A stretch of 64,000 nucleotides of DNA from Chloroflexota bacterium (GCA_016219275.1 JACRBM010000103.1:19874-83873); one strand, 5' to 3'. Numbered from the stretch's first letter, positions 8,692 through 18,005 are shown. Numbers and translations: made by a program. The notes: generated by a model not told the origin, from the sequence alone.

Positions 8692-9591
8692 ATGTCAGGA
8701 GCAAAACCACGCGAGAGTTGGCTCTCGACGACCGACCGGCTTGCGCCGCTGTTGATGCTCGCGCCGGCGACGATCTTCACGTTGTTGATGATCGGCTTTC
8801 CATTTGTGTATGCCGGTTATCTTTCATTGCACAAACTGACACTCGGCTCGCCAACGCCGCCCGTGTTTATCGGCTTGGACAATTTCATCAAAGCGCTTGA
8901 CGACCCGGTTTTTTGGACTGCCCTGCGCGTCAATCTTTTTCTCTATGCTGTCGGTCTGATTCTCGAACTGGTTCTCGGCACGTACATTGGTATCCTGCTC
9001 GGACAACAACTACGCGGCGTCGCGATTGCGCGCGTGCTCGCCGTTTTTCCCGCCGTCATTCCCTCCGTCGCAATCGGGTTGGTGTTCGTGCAAATGTTCG
9101 ATCCCGCGCAAGGGTTGTTCAATTTTGCATTGCGCGCGTTTGGACAGCGACCGCTGGCGTGGCTCGCCGCGCCGAACACGGTTTTGCAAAGCATCCTGCT
9201 CGTCGAGGTGTGGCAGTGGACGCCGTTTATCGCGTTGATCGTGATGGGCGCGATGCAAACGCTGCCGACCGAACCGTACGAAGCCGCCGTGATTGACGGC
9301 GCGTCCGGTTTTCAGATTCTGCGTTATCTCACGCTGCCCATGTTGCGTCCGGCGATTGTCGTCGCCGCGATGCTCCGCACCGTAGACTTGATGCGGATTT
9401 TCGATAGCGTGTACATTATGACCCAGGGTGGACCGATCAACTCGTCCATGACGCTCAACGTGTACGCGTTCACGCAAGGATTTCTGTTTTCCCAGTTCGG
9501 CTATGCCAGCGCGATTATGCTCGTCTTGCTGGGTTTGACTGTTATCGCCAGCGCGAGTTTGGGCGCGTTGCGCCGGAGGTCAGGCGTATGA
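8692..9591 (+). CDS. sugar ABC transporter permease (MalF/UgpA type)
   Basis: A 299-aa inner-membrane permease with about six hydrophobic segments. The conserved EAA loop is visible as EPYEAAVIDGASGFQILRYL, the contact site for the ATPase. The start at 8692 has GAGGAGAAG upstream; an earlier in-frame ATG at 8623 would read through the hairpin repeat. Its stop overlaps the next gene start (ATGA). It forms the channel with the downstream MalG-like protein. Confidence 0.9.
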   Translation: MSGAKPRESWLSTTDRLAPLLMLAPATIFTLLMIGFPFVYAGYLSLHKLTLGSPTPPVFIGLDNFIKALDDPVFWTALRVNLFLYAVGLILELVLGTYIGILLGQQLRGVAIARVLAVFPAVIPSVAIGLVFVQMFDPAQGLFNFALRAFGQRPLAWLAAPNTVLQSILLVEVWQWTPFIALIVMGAMQTLPTEPYEAAVIDGASGFQILRYLTLPMLRPAIVVAAMLRTVDLMRIFDSVYIMTQGGPINSSMTLNVYAFTQGFLFSQFGYASAIMLVLLGLTVIASASLGALRRRSGV

Positions 9592-10415
9592 AACGACTGA
9601 ATTGGCGCGGTGCGCTCGGCAAAATGTTTGTCTATCTGCAAATCATTTTGATGTTGTTTCTGATTTTGTTTCCGATTCTTTGGATGGTGCTATCGTCGTT
9701 TCGCTACAACGTGGACATCACCGCGTACCCGCCCAAGTTGATTGCGCCGGTCACCGGCGAAAACTATGTGAACCTCGTGCAGACGAACAACTTTGGACGC
9801 ATCGCGGTCAACAGTGTGATCATCGTCACCGGCTCGACCCTGCTGGGAATGTTCCTGGGTGTGCCAGCGGCGTACGCGGCGGCGCGGTTCAAAAAACAAA
9901 ACTGGGCGTTTCTGATTTTGCTCGCGCGAATGTCGCCTGGGATTTTGTTTCTGATTCCCTGGTACATGGTCGCGCTCGCCGTGCAGATGACGGACAATTA
10001 CATCACGTTGATCTTGACGCACACGGTCATCACGATGCCGGTGATCGTCTGGCTGATGATTTCGTTCTTTGAGGAATTACCGCCGGAGATGGAAGAGTCC
10101 GCGATGATGGACGGCTGTTCGCGCTTTCAGGTTTTGCGCTTGATCGCGATTCCGCTTGCGGTGCCGGGCATCGCCGTCTCTGCGATTCTCTCATTCATTT
10201 TTTCGTGGAACTATTTTCTGTTCGCGCTCGTGCTTGCCGGTTTCAAAACGATGCCGCTTACAGTTGCCGCGTTTCAATTCATCGGCACTTCGGCGGTCAA
10301 CTGGGGCGGCTTGATGGCGGCGGCAACCGTGATCAGTGTTCCGCCGATGATCTTGACGATGTTCTTGCAACGCTGGCTCGTGCGCGGTCTCACCGCCGGC
10401 GCGGTCAAGGGCTAG
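9588..10415 (+). CDS. sugar ABC transporter permease (MalG/UgpE type)
   Basis: A 275-aa permease with an N-terminal hydrophobic segment and about five more. The EAA loop reads PPEMEESAMMDGCSRFQVL. A four-base overlap with the upstream permease gives translational coupling. It is the second half of the channel for the 7123-8574 binding protein. Confidence 0.9.
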   Translation: MKRLNWRGALGKMFVYLQIILMLFLILFPILWMVLSSFRYNVDITAYPPKLIAPVTGENYVNLVQTNNFGRIAVNSVIIVTGSTLLGMFLGVPAAYAAARFKKQNWAFLILLARMSPGILFLIPWYMVALAVQMTDNYITLILTHTVITMPVIVWLMISFFEELPPEMEESAMMDGCSRFQVLRLIAIPLAVPGIAVSAILSFIFSWNYFLFALVLAGFKTMPLTVAAFQFIGTSAVNWGGLMAAATVISVPPMILTMFLQRWLVRGLTAGAVKG

Positions 10416-10417
10416 TG

Positions 10418-10502
10418 GCGAATGGCAAATGGCGAATAACGAATAGCGGATAGAAAATTCCATTTGCCATTTGCCATTTGCCATCTGCCATCTGCCATTC
10501 GC
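10418..10502. repeat. intergenic heptamer repeat with complementary arms
   Basis: The left arm has ATGGCAA-type units. The right arm has six degenerate TGCCATT units in tandem, so the region can fold into many alternative hairpins (outermost pair GCGAATGGCA/TGCCATTCGC). It lies between the permease and dehydrogenase genes. Confidence 0.7.
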
Positions 10503-10519
10503 TAGCACAGGAGATTTCA

Positions 10520-11515
10520 ATGAAGAGTGCAAAATTTTTGGGGCAAGATAAAATTATCATCGAGGACACGCCGATGCCGAAACCCGGTGTCGGCGAGGTC
10601 CTGCTCAAAACAAGTTATTGCGGCATCTGCGGCTCGGACAAGCGACTGTTTCACAACGGCGCGAAGGTAACGCCGGGTCACGAACTTACCGGCGTCGTCA
10701 TCGAAAACGGCGCTGACGCCAATGTGCCGATCGGTACACGCGCCGCGATCTATATTCACAAGTACTGCGGCAACTGCAAGTTCTGTCGCGTCGGCGAAAC
10801 GAATCGCTGTCTGAATGGCGATGGCTTGGTCGGTTGGCAAACGGCTGGCGGGTACGCCGAAGACTTGCTCGCGCCCGCCGCGTCCATCATTCCCCTGCCC
10901 GACGACATTAACGACGGCGAAGGCGTATTGTTGCTCGATACGATTGGCACGGCGGCGTATGGTATTCGCAAGTGCGTAGAAGCGGCGAGCTCGCGCGCGC
11001 GTTCGGATGACGCGGCGGTGATCGGATGCGGTCCGCTCGGACTTGGCAGTTTGCTCGTTCTGCTCGGCATGGGCTGGCAGAATGTGTACGTGTTCGATCC
11101 GGCAGAATCGCGTTTGCAAACAGCAATCGCATTTGGCGGCAAGCGCCTGGATCCCGCCTTGCCGGAAAATGATAGCCGGTTCAGCATCGTCGTCGAAGCG
11201 AGCGGCAGTCAGCCCGGACGATTGACGTGCATCAACCTGGTCGAAGCGGGCGGCGCGGTCTTGTTCCTCGGCGAAAGCGATTTGCCGACGACGGTGCAAG
11301 AGACGCCCAAACTGCGGCGCAAGGATTGCAATTATCTACGCACGTTTTACTTTCCGATCAATCAAGCGCAGGACAATATGGAATTACTGCGCGCGTGTCG
11401 TCCGCAGTATCGGCAAATGATCGCCGATGTCGTTTCGCTCGAAGGGCTGGAGCAAGCGTTCGTGGATTTCATCGCCGGCAAAACGCTCAAGCCGTTGGTG
11501 AAACCCAGTGTGTGA
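10520..11515 (+). CDS. zinc-dependent alcohol dehydrogenase-like oxidoreductase
   Basis: A 331-aa medium-chain dehydrogenase. Catalytic zinc ligands are visible at Cys34 (CGICGSD) and in GHE (His54-Glu55). The structural zinc loop is CGNCKFCRVGETNRC. The Rossmann motif is about GCGPLGLG. Similar proteins oxidise polyols or sugar alcohols. The start at 10520 follows an AGGAG site. It lies between the transporter and an aldolase, so oxidation of the imported polyol is a fair inference. Confidence 0.83.
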   Translation: MKSAKFLGQDKIIIEDTPMPKPGVGEVLLKTSYCGICGSDKRLFHNGAKVTPGHELTGVVIENGADANVPIGTRAAIYIHKYCGNCKFCRVGETNRCLNGDGLVGWQTAGGYAEDLLAPAASIIPLPDDINDGEGVLLLDTIGTAAYGIRKCVEAASSRARSDDAAVIGCGPLGLGSLLVLLGMGWQNVYVFDPAESRLQTAIAFGGKRLDPALPENDSRFSIVVEASGSQPGRLTCINLVEAGGAVLFLGESDLPTTVQETPKLRRKDCNYLRTFYFPINQAQDNMELLRACRPQYRQMIADVVSLEGLEQAFVDFIAGKTLKPLVKPSV

Positions 11516-11543
11516 GTGAGATCAAAACGAAGGAGGATAAAAA

Positions 11544-12206
11544 ATGAAATTCTATCTTGACAGCGCCAAGATTGACGAGGTGCGTTATGCCAATCAAATG
11601 TGGAACATTGATGGCGTGACGAGCAATCCGCGTCACGTTCGCAACAGCGGCAAGCCGTTTCTCGCCGTCATTCGGGAACTCGCCAAAGAGTTCGAGGGTA
11701 CGGACAAACACATCTCGGTCGAAGTGAATCCGCATCACACCACCGCCGAAGCGATGGTCGAGGAAGGCGCGAAACTCGCGGCAATGTCGAAAAATTTTGC
11801 GATAAAAATTCCGGCGACCGAAGCTGGGTTCAAGGCGTGCCAGCTGTTGAGTCAGCGCGGTATTCGCGTGAACCTCACGCTCGCCTTTTCCGCGGCGCAA
11901 GCATTGCAAGCCGCACGCATGGGCGCAGCGTATGTTTCGCCATTCATCGGGTGGAAAGAATCGAACGGCGAAGAAGTGTCGCACTTTATCGGCGAGATCG
12001 TGCGCATCTATCGCAATTACGATTACAAGACCGAGATCATCGTCGCGGCGGTCCGCAATGCGCGGCAGATCGTCGAAGCGGCAGTTGCCGGCGCGGACAT
12101 CGTAACGGCTGGGTTCGATGTGTACAAAGATGCCTTCGATCACCCGTACACCGCCAAGGGCTTGAAGATTTTCAGCGATAACTGGGACGCAACTCCGTAC
12201 GAGTGA
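11544..12206 (+). CDS. transaldolase / fructose-6-phosphate aldolase-like protein
   Basis: A 220-aa class I aldolase of the short transaldolase (FSA/TalC) group. The N-terminal F-Y-L-D-S-A motif, GVTSNP, and the Schiff-base Lys in A-I-K-I-P-A-T (about Lys88) are all present. The usual G-R-x-D-D segment after V-S-P-F is replaced by W-K-E-S-N, so its substrate may differ from that of known FSA enzymes. An AGGAGG-like site precedes the ATG. It closes the rightward sugar operon. Confidence 0.85.
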   Translation: MKFYLDSAKIDEVRYANQMWNIDGVTSNPRHVRNSGKPFLAVIRELAKEFEGTDKHISVEVNPHHTTAEAMVEEGAKLAAMSKNFAIKIPATEAGFKACQLLSQRGIRVNLTLAFSAAQALQAARMGAAYVSPFIGWKESNGEEVSHFIGEIVRIYRNYDYKTEIIVAAVRNARQIVEAAVAGADIVTAGFDVYKDAFDHPYTAKGLKIFSDNWDATPYE

Positions 12207-12298
12207 GCCGACTTGGAACGTTGAGTACGGACAAGCGCGAATATTTTTATCCGCGAATCACGCGAATTTTCGAGACTGTAGCATGCCCGCCGGTAAAA

Positions 12299-12321
12299 TG
12301 GCAATTGAAATTGCCCCGCGT
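12299..12321. repeat. 23-base dispersed repeat, copy 1
   Basis: Contains the near-palindrome GGCAATTGAAATTGCC followed by CCGCGT. An identical 23-base copy lies at 29963-29985. Here it is just upstream of a truncated ABC ATPase gene. Confidence 0.75.
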
Positions 12322-12397
12322 GAGCCGTTGGCTGGTCGCCCGCCTACGCGGGCGAATTTCGCGTCCACGTAGGCAATTGTCCCGAATGCAATGAGGG

Positions 12398-13084
12398 ATG
12401 GACGCCCGGCGGAACGCCCACCAAAGGCGATTTCAATCGCCCCGGTCGGTCGCCATCATCATCGGACCCAACGGCGCGGGCAAGTCAACCTTGCTCAAGA
12501 CCATCTACGGGTTTCTCCGACCGCGGAGCGGGACGATACGATTTGGCGAACGCGCGATAGCGAACTTGCAACCGCACGAGATTAAACATCTGGGCATCAG
12601 CTACATTCCCCAAGAATTCAACATCTTTCCGCATTTGACCGTCGAGCAGAATCTCCGGATGGGCGCGTGGATTTTTCGCAATGACAAGGCGCGGCTCAAG
12701 CAACAATTGGAATACCCGCACGAAATTTTTCCGGCGCTCCAACAATTTAGCAAGATCAAGGCAAATACCCTGAGCGGCGGACAGTTGCGGATGCTCTCGA
12801 TTGCCAAAGAGGTGATGACGAGTCCCAAATTGATGCTGGTGGACGAGCCGACGGCAGGGTTATCGCCCAAGGTGGCGCAGGAGGCGTACGAGTTCTTGAT
12901 CCGCACGCAACGCGCGCTGAAAGCCGCGATGCTGTTGGTGGACCACAATATGGAAGAAGCGATTCAACTCTCGGACTATGTGTACGTCGTGGATATGGGA
13001 CGTGTGCGCGTGCACGGGGCGCGGTCGGAATTCGACGCGGCGCGCATTCGCCAGATCATCCAAGCTTGTTTGCTCGGCGTGTGA
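12398..13084 (+). CDS. LivF-like ABC transporter ATPase lacking its N-terminal strand (probably broken)
   Basis: From about residue 18 (12449) this matches branched-chain amino acid transporter ATPases: Walker A G-P-N-G-A-G-K-S-T, Q-loop, signature LSGGQ, Walker B L-M-L-V-D-E-P, and H-loop. The normal first 25-30 residues, including the aromatic A-loop residue that stacks on ATP, are missing. Repeat-like non-coding DNA (12299-12448) stands in their place. The ATG used is the only reasonable one and gives 17 unrelated residues. It may be a 5' deletion remnant or a weakly active protein. No LivG, LivH or binding protein is nearby. Confidence 0.7.
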   Translation: MDARRNAHQRRFQSPRSVAIIIGPNGAGKSTLLKTIYGFLRPRSGTIRFGERAIANLQPHEIKHLGISYIPQEFNIFPHLTVEQNLRMGAWIFRNDKARLKQQLEYPHEIFPALQQFSKIKANTLSGGQLRMLSIAKEVMTSPKLMLVDEPTAGLSPKVAQEAYEFLIRTQRALKAAMLLVDHNMEEAIQLSDYVYVVDMGRVRVHGARSEFDAARIRQIIQACLLGV

Positions 13085-13092
13085 GGACATAC

Positions 13093-14058
13093 ATGATGAA
13101 GCAATGGGCGCGATCCAACAGAGCCGCTTGGCTGCTCCCCACCTTGATTGTTTTCGTATTGGCAATCGCGCCGGGATGGTTGGGCGATTACGCCAAGCAC
13201 ATCGTTATCGTCAGTTTATATTACATCATCATGGCGGCGAGTTGGAATTTATTGGCGGGATACACCGGACAGTTTTCCCTCTCTCACCAAACCTTTGCCG
13301 CGCTGGGCGGGTATGCTTCGGGATTGTTGATCTATTATTTCAAAGTTCCTCTGGCAGTTGGATTTGTTGCGGCGGTGCTGACCACACTGCTCACCGGTTA
13401 TTTTCTGGGGCGACTGGTCTTGAAAATGCGCGGCATCTATCTCGCCGTCGCCACGTGGGCGTTTTCCGAATCGTTCCGGCTGATCATTTCCGCGCTGTAC
13501 ACGTACACACGCGGGGATCAGGGATTGCCGGTGCCGCCGCTATTTGAAACGCTCAACCCGATCAACTATTATTACCTTTTCCTCGGGCTGACTGTCGTTT
13601 TACTTTTCGCGATGTACGTCGTACTCAAGTCACCGATTGGTTCGTTCCTGCGCGCGATCAAGGACGACGAACTTGCCGCGGCGGCGATGGGTGTGGACAC
13701 GGTCAAGTGGAAACTTTTTGTGATGACGTTCGCCAGTACCATCGCGGGAATCGCCGGTTTCTTTTACGCGCATTACATCGTGATTCTTTCGCCCGTCATG
13801 CTCTCGTTCAACGAAATCGGCAAGATCGTTATTATGGTCGTGTTCGGCGGCTTGGGTACCTTCATCGGTCCGTTGATCGGCGCGCCGGTGATCGTCATTC
13901 TCTCCGAACTGATGCGCGACTTTGCCGAGTGGAATATGGTTTTTTACTCGTTGTGCGTCATCGTCATCATGCGAACGTATCGCGAAGGACTCACGAGTTT
14001 GTTACGCCGGCTGGTCAGCCGATGGATCAACCGGCGGCGCGTCGCCTCCGATACGTAA
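13093..14058 (+). CDS. branched-chain amino acid ABC permease (LivM-like)
   Basis: A 321-aa polytopic protein with 8-9 hydrophobic segments. It contains the LivM hallmarks G-Y-T-G-Q-F-S-L-S-H and R-A-I-K-D-D-E-L-A-A-A-A-M-G-V (the ATPase-contact loop). The GVD/VFGGLGT region near the C-terminus also fits. Two adjacent ATGs (13093, 13096) follow GAGGAC. It belongs with the upstream LivF-like ATPase, but the partner LivH permease is absent here. Confidence 0.85.
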   Translation: MMKQWARSNRAAWLLPTLIVFVLAIAPGWLGDYAKHIVIVSLYYIIMAASWNLLAGYTGQFSLSHQTFAALGGYASGLLIYYFKVPLAVGFVAAVLTTLLTGYFLGRLVLKMRGIYLAVATWAFSESFRLIISALYTYTRGDQGLPVPPLFETLNPINYYYLFLGLTVVLLFAMYVVLKSPIGSFLRAIKDDELAAAAMGVDTVKWKLFVMTFASTIAGIAGFFYAHYIVILSPVMLSFNEIGKIVIMVVFGGLGTFIGPLIGAPVIVILSELMRDFAEWNMVFYSLCVIVIMRTYREGLTSLLRRLVSRWINRRRVASDT

Positions 14059-14089
14059 CGGGGAAATCAATCCCGCGAAAGGATGTCGA

Positions 14090-15256
14090 ATGGAATTTGC
14101 GGAACGCGTCACCCATCTCGCTCCTGAAGGCGCGTATCACATGTTGGCGCGCGCCCAGGCGTTAGAAGCCGCTGGACGCGAGATCATTCACTTGGAAATT
14201 GGACAGCCCGACGTTCCCACGTTCGATAACATCGCGCAAGCCGGCATTCGCGCGATCAACGATGGATACACGCGCTATACTCCAACCGCCGGGATGAAAT
14301 CGTTGCGCGAAGCGATCGCGCGCGATGCGGGCAAACGCCGCGGCATCGCAGTGCGCGCATCCCAGGTAGTGATCGGACCCGGCGCAAAGCCGGCGCTCTT
14401 TTTTCCAACGCTCGCGCTCGTGCGTCCCGGCGACGAGGTGATTTATCCCGATCCTGGTTTTCCCACCTACGAAGCCATGATTCGTGCGGCAGGCGGAATT
14501 CCCATCGCGGTGCCGTTGAATGAGGAACAAGATTTTTCTTTCGACTTGGCTGCCTTTGACCGGCTAGTGAACGACCGCACTCGAATGATCATCCTCAACT
14601 CACCCAGCAATCCTACTGGCGGTGTGATGCCGCTCGATGCGCTGGAACACATCGCCGCGGTGGCGCAGCGCCGGAATATCTGGGTGCTTTCCGATGAAAT
14701 TTACGCGCGCACGACCTATGACGGATTGTGCGCGCCCAGCATGGCGACGCTGCCCGGCATGATCGAGCGCACGATCATTTGCGACGGGTTTTCCAAAACG
14801 TACGCGATGACCGGCTGGCGCTTGGGTTTTGGCATCATGCCTGTGCCGCTCGCGGAACGCGTCGAGTTGTTGCTGACTCACTCGGTTGGCTGCACGGCGA
14901 GTTTCACCCAGATTGCAGGATTAGAAGCGATCAATGGTCCGCAGGATCAGGTGGACATTGTCGTCACCGAGTATCAACGCCGGCGCGATACGCTTGTCGC
15001 GGGGTTGAATGCGATCCCAGGTATTCGCTGTCGCAAACCGCAAGGCGCGTTCTACGTTTTCCCCAATGTATCTTCCTTTGGGCGTTCATCCCACTGGCTG
15101 GCGAATTATTTGCTCGAGGAAGCCGGGGTCGCGTTGTTGTCCGGTGTGGCATTCGGCGCGCAGGGCGAAGGATACCTGCGCTTGTGCTACGCCAATTCGA
15201 TGCAAAACATTCAATCGGCGATCCAGCGACTTGGCAGTGCGCTTGCAAAACTATAA
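14090..15256 (+). CDS. class I/II pyridoxal-phosphate aminotransferase
   Basis: A 388-aa PLP enzyme of the aspartate aminotransferase fold. The N-terminal H-L-E-I-G-Q-P-D segment, NSPSNPTGG at the centre, and the PLP-binding lysine in GFSKTYAMTGWRLG are all visible. The start at 14090 has an AAAGGA site; longer in-frame readings overlap livM. With a branched-chain transporter remnant upstream, an amino acid donor is likely, but specificity cannot be assigned. Confidence 0.9.
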   Translation: MEFAERVTHLAPEGAYHMLARAQALEAAGREIIHLEIGQPDVPTFDNIAQAGIRAINDGYTRYTPTAGMKSLREAIARDAGKRRGIAVRASQVVIGPGAKPALFFPTLALVRPGDEVIYPDPGFPTYEAMIRAAGGIPIAVPLNEEQDFSFDLAAFDRLVNDRTRMIILNSPSNPTGGVMPLDALEHIAAVAQRRNIWVLSDEIYARTTYDGLCAPSMATLPGMIERTIICDGFSKTYAMTGWRLGFGIMPVPLAERVELLLTHSVGCTASFTQIAGLEAINGPQDQVDIVVTEYQRRRDTLVAGLNAIPGIRCRKPQGAFYVFPNVSSFGRSSHWLANYLLEEAGVALLSGVAFGAQGEGYLRLCYANSMQNIQSAIQRLGSALAKL

Positions 15257-15263
15257 TCGTTCA

Positions 15264-15296
15264 AGACCTTCCAGGTCTTCAAGACCTGGAAGGTCT
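15264..15296. terminator. 16-bp hairpin after the aminotransferase
   Basis: AGACCTTCCAGGTCTT pairs perfectly with its complement at 15281-15296, with almost no loop. It lies eight bases after the stop. There is no T-run, so it may be a processing or repeat hairpin rather than a classical terminator. The core AGACCTTCCAGG recurs at 19890-19926. Confidence 0.55.
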
Positions 15297-15315
15297 GTGC
15301 ATCCAAGTCCGTGTG

Positions 15316-15347
15316 AACCGGCAAGGTCATCTGCGACCTTGCCGGTT
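15316..15347. repeat. 13-bp hairpin in the aminotransferase-kinase gap
   Basis: AACCGGCAAGGTC and GACCTTGCCGGTT are perfect arms around a six-base loop. It follows directly after another hairpin. Confidence 0.55.
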
Positions 15348-15454
15348 TGCGTTGCGGCGCAACGGAGCGAAGGTCGAACGCGTCAATCGCCGGTTGCATT
15401 CCACCGCGCGCTGTGATACAGTAGGCGCGCGGTTAGGTAGGTCAGGAGTCGAAC

Positions 15455-17290
15455 GTGCTTTTAGGCAAAGGAATCTTCGCGAGCACCGGCATTCGACTGC
15501 GCGCCAGTCTCATTTTTTCTGCCGGCTTGTTTTTGCTGATCGGCGCGACCGTCTTCGTCACATACCAAATCAGCGATTCGGTCGCCCGGGATGATGCGCT
15601 GCTCACCGCGCTCACCCGGCTGCGCGCGGAGTGGCTGGTCTATCCCGCGCCCGCCGATTTGGCGAATTCCGCACGCGCGCTATTGAATAGCCGCGTGGAC
15701 GACCTGACGGTTGCCGAGTCGCTCGAACGGTTGGCGAACGCCGCCCAGGTTGCCAGTCCGCCGCGTGGCGATGCTGAAATCACGCGCGCGTTCGACGATG
15801 TGACACGCGCGATTCAATTGCGCCGCGAAAACAGCGAAGGCATGGTGCGCGGCATGTTCGCCGCACTCTTTCTCAGCACGCTGGCGTTTCTGATGATCGG
15901 CTTGTGGTTCACGCAACAGACGATTGTCGCGCCGGTCGAATCGCTGGACCGCATTGCGCGGCGCATTGCCCAGGGCGATTTCGATACGGCGGTAGCGCTG
16001 GATGGACAAGGCGAGTTCCGCGAACTGGCGCGCAGTTTCGAGACGATGCGCGTCAATCTCCATCACTCGCGCGAACAGACGAACCGGTTTACGCGCGAGC
16101 TCGAAGCGCATGTGACCCAACGCACCCAGCAACTCGCCGCGTTGTCCCAGGTCATCGCCGCCGCCAGCCGGTCGCTCGAACTCGAAACCGCTGCGCGCAC
16201 CGCGCTAGAGCAATCGCTCCAGGTTATCGGCGTGGAGATGGGCGGCTTGTGGTTGATGGATGAAGCGACCGGCGATTTGCATCTCACCGTGTCGCGCGGC
16301 ATGTCCGAGCGCATGCAACGCGAAGTGCACATCCTGCGCGGCGAGGATAGCGTGACCGGTCGCGCGGCAATGACCGGGCAAATCATCGCGCTGGAGGACA
16401 TTAACCTGGTGCCGCACATGGTTCACTCGGTGGCGATTCACGACGGGGTCCGCAGTGTCGTGGCGGTGCCGATCAAGGTGCGCGAGCGCGTGCTGGGTGT
16501 CCTGGATATGCTGACCCGGACAACACGGACATTTACACCGGAGGAAATCGCGTTGCTCACGTCCATCGGTCAACAGATCGGCATCGCGGTGGACAGTTTG
16601 CGTTTGATGTATCAAGTGCGCGAGCAAACCCAGCGCGTCGCGTCATTGCAAGAACGCGAGAGGATCGGCGTCGAACTGCACGATGGGTTGCTGCAAACCC
16701 TGGGCTATCTCTACTTGAAGATGGATGTGCTCGAAGCGCAATCGAGTTCGCGCGGTATGCCGGAGATCGCCGAGCAACTCGCCGCCCAACGCACCGTGCT
16801 CGACCGCGCCGCGCAGGATTTGCGACAGTCCATCGCGAATTTGCATGATCTTCCCGCGCCGCCGCTGGCTTTGCAAACCGCGTTGAGTGAAATGGCGGAC
16901 GAGTTCATGCGCGAATCCGCAATGAGCGTCACCCTTCAAACCGGCGCGGAACCGTTTTGGCTTGCCGCCGACAAAACCGTTCACCTCGTCCGCATCGCGC
17001 GCGAAGCCCTGTCGAACGCGGAGCGGCACGGGCGCGCGCGTCACGCGACGATTACGTTCCAAACGCGCGATGGTCGCGGCGAGTTGTGGATCGCGGATGA
17101 TGGCGCGGGATTCGATCCGGGTATTGCGCCAACGGACGGGCGCAAGCATTTCGGTTTGAGTGTGATGAAAGCGCGCGCGGCGAGTCTCGGTGGAAATCTG
17201 CGCGTCGAATCCGCGCCGACGCGCGGCGCGCGCGTTTGCGTCGAGTGGCAGTTGCAAGAGGAGAACTCTCATGCGAGTGATGGTCGTTGA
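15455..17290 (+). CDS. sensor histidine kinase (NarX/LiaS class) with HAMP and GAF domains
   Basis: A 611-aa membrane kinase. The first TM is at about residues 17-38, then an extracytoplasmic region of about 95 residues, TM2 at about 132-153, HAMP at 155-205, GAF at 235-385, HisKA_3 with the phospho-accepting His409 (GVELHDGLLQ), and an HATPase domain with N-box (ALSNAERHG) and ADDGAGF. The start is a GTG with a CAGGAG site. Its end overlaps the response regulator start by 20 bases, so the two are translated together. Confidence 0.9.
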   Translation: MLLGKGIFASTGIRLRASLIFSAGLFLLIGATVFVTYQISDSVARDDALLTALTRLRAEWLVYPAPADLANSARALLNSRVDDLTVAESLERLANAAQVASPPRGDAEITRAFDDVTRAIQLRRENSEGMVRGMFAALFLSTLAFLMIGLWFTQQTIVAPVESLDRIARRIAQGDFDTAVALDGQGEFRELARSFETMRVNLHHSREQTNRFTRELEAHVTQRTQQLAALSQVIAAASRSLELETAARTALEQSLQVIGVEMGGLWLMDEATGDLHLTVSRGMSERMQREVHILRGEDSVTGRAAMTGQIIALEDINLVPHMVHSVAIHDGVRSVVAVPIKVRERVLGVLDMLTRTTRTFTPEEIALLTSIGQQIGIAVDSLRLMYQVREQTQRVASLQERERIGVELHDGLLQTLGYLYLKMDVLEAQSSSRGMPEIAEQLAAQRTVLDRAAQDLRQSIANLHDLPAPPLALQTALSEMADEFMRESAMSVTLQTGAEPFWLAADKTVHLVRIAREALSNAERHGRARHATITFQTRDGRGELWIADDGAGFDPGIAPTDGRKHFGLSVMKARAASLGGNLRVESAPTRGARVCVEWQLQEENSHASDGR

Positions 17291-17930
17291 CGATCACGCG
17301 CTCTTTCGCGAAGGCATCGTCGGACTGCTCAAACAACAACCGGATATGGAAGTCGTCGGCGAGGCGAGCGACGGACTCGAGGCGCTCGTGCTGGCGCGCA
17401 ATCTCAAACCGGACGTGATTCTGATGGATGTCACGATGCCGGGCACGAACGGGATTCAAGCGACGCGTCTCATCAAGCAAGAATTGCCCGCGACGAACAT
17501 CATCATGTTGACCGTGCGCGACGAGGACGAGAATCTATTCGAGGCGATCAAGAGCGGCGCGCAAGGATACTTGCTCAAGACCATTCGCGCGCAACAGTTG
17601 ATCGAAATGCTTCGCACGGCGCAGAGCGGCGAGCCAGCCATCAGTCCCTCGCTCGCTGCGCGCATGATCGAAGAATTCCGTCGCCTCGCGTCATCATCCC
17701 TCCCGCTTTCGCCCGAGGAAGAGAAGGCGACCGAACTGCTCACCCCGCGCGAGCGCGAGGTGTTGGCATTGATCGCGCGCGGCGCGAGCGATCGCGAAAT
17801 CGCGCAGGCGTTGACGCTCAGTTTGTATACCGTCAAGGCGCATGTGCGCGCGGTGCTCCAAAAACTCCAAGTCGCCAGCCGGCACGACGCCGCGCGAATG
17901 GCGCGACAGAGCAATGCTCCCAAGAACTAG
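17271..17930 (+). CDS. NarL/LuxR-family response regulator
   Basis: A 219-aa response regulator. The receiver has the acidic pair at residues 7-8 and phospho-acceptor Asp53 in LMDVTMPG. The C-terminal LuxR-type helix-turn-helix reads L-T-P-R-E-R-E-V-L through T-V-K-A-H-V. It is the cognate partner of the kinase it overlaps. The ATG at 17271 has GAGGAG upstream. Targets are unknown; the downstream Nramp-like gene is one candidate. Confidence 0.92.
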   Translation: MRVMVVDDHALFREGIVGLLKQQPDMEVVGEASDGLEALVLARNLKPDVILMDVTMPGTNGIQATRLIKQELPATNIIMLTVRDEDENLFEAIKSGAQGYLLKTIRAQQLIEMLRTAQSGEPAISPSLAARMIEEFRRLASSSLPLSPEEEKATELLTPREREVLALIARGASDREIAQALTLSLYTVKAHVRAVLQKLQVASRHDAARMARQSNAPKN

Positions 17931-17967
17931 TTCTTTTCTCGCGGAATCTAGTTCCAAATATCCTTCT

Positions 17968-18005
17968 AATCTCAAGCCAAGAGTGATGGGCTTGAGATTT
18001 TTTTT
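17968..18005 (+). terminator. rho-independent terminator after the two-component pair
   Basis: AATCTCAAGCC/GGCTTGAGATT forms an 11-bp stem with a 10-base loop, followed by a T-tract. A textbook terminator 38 bases after the stop of the response regulator. Confidence 0.88.

Noticed and set aside
10418..10502. CRISPR array
   Set aside because: The units are only seven bases long with no spacers. No array with 25-40-base repeats and unique spacers is present anywhere in the window.
12207..12397. A small gene between the transaldolase and the ABC ATPase
   Set aside because: The only open frame has no ribosome site, no family resemblance and is made of repeat sequence.
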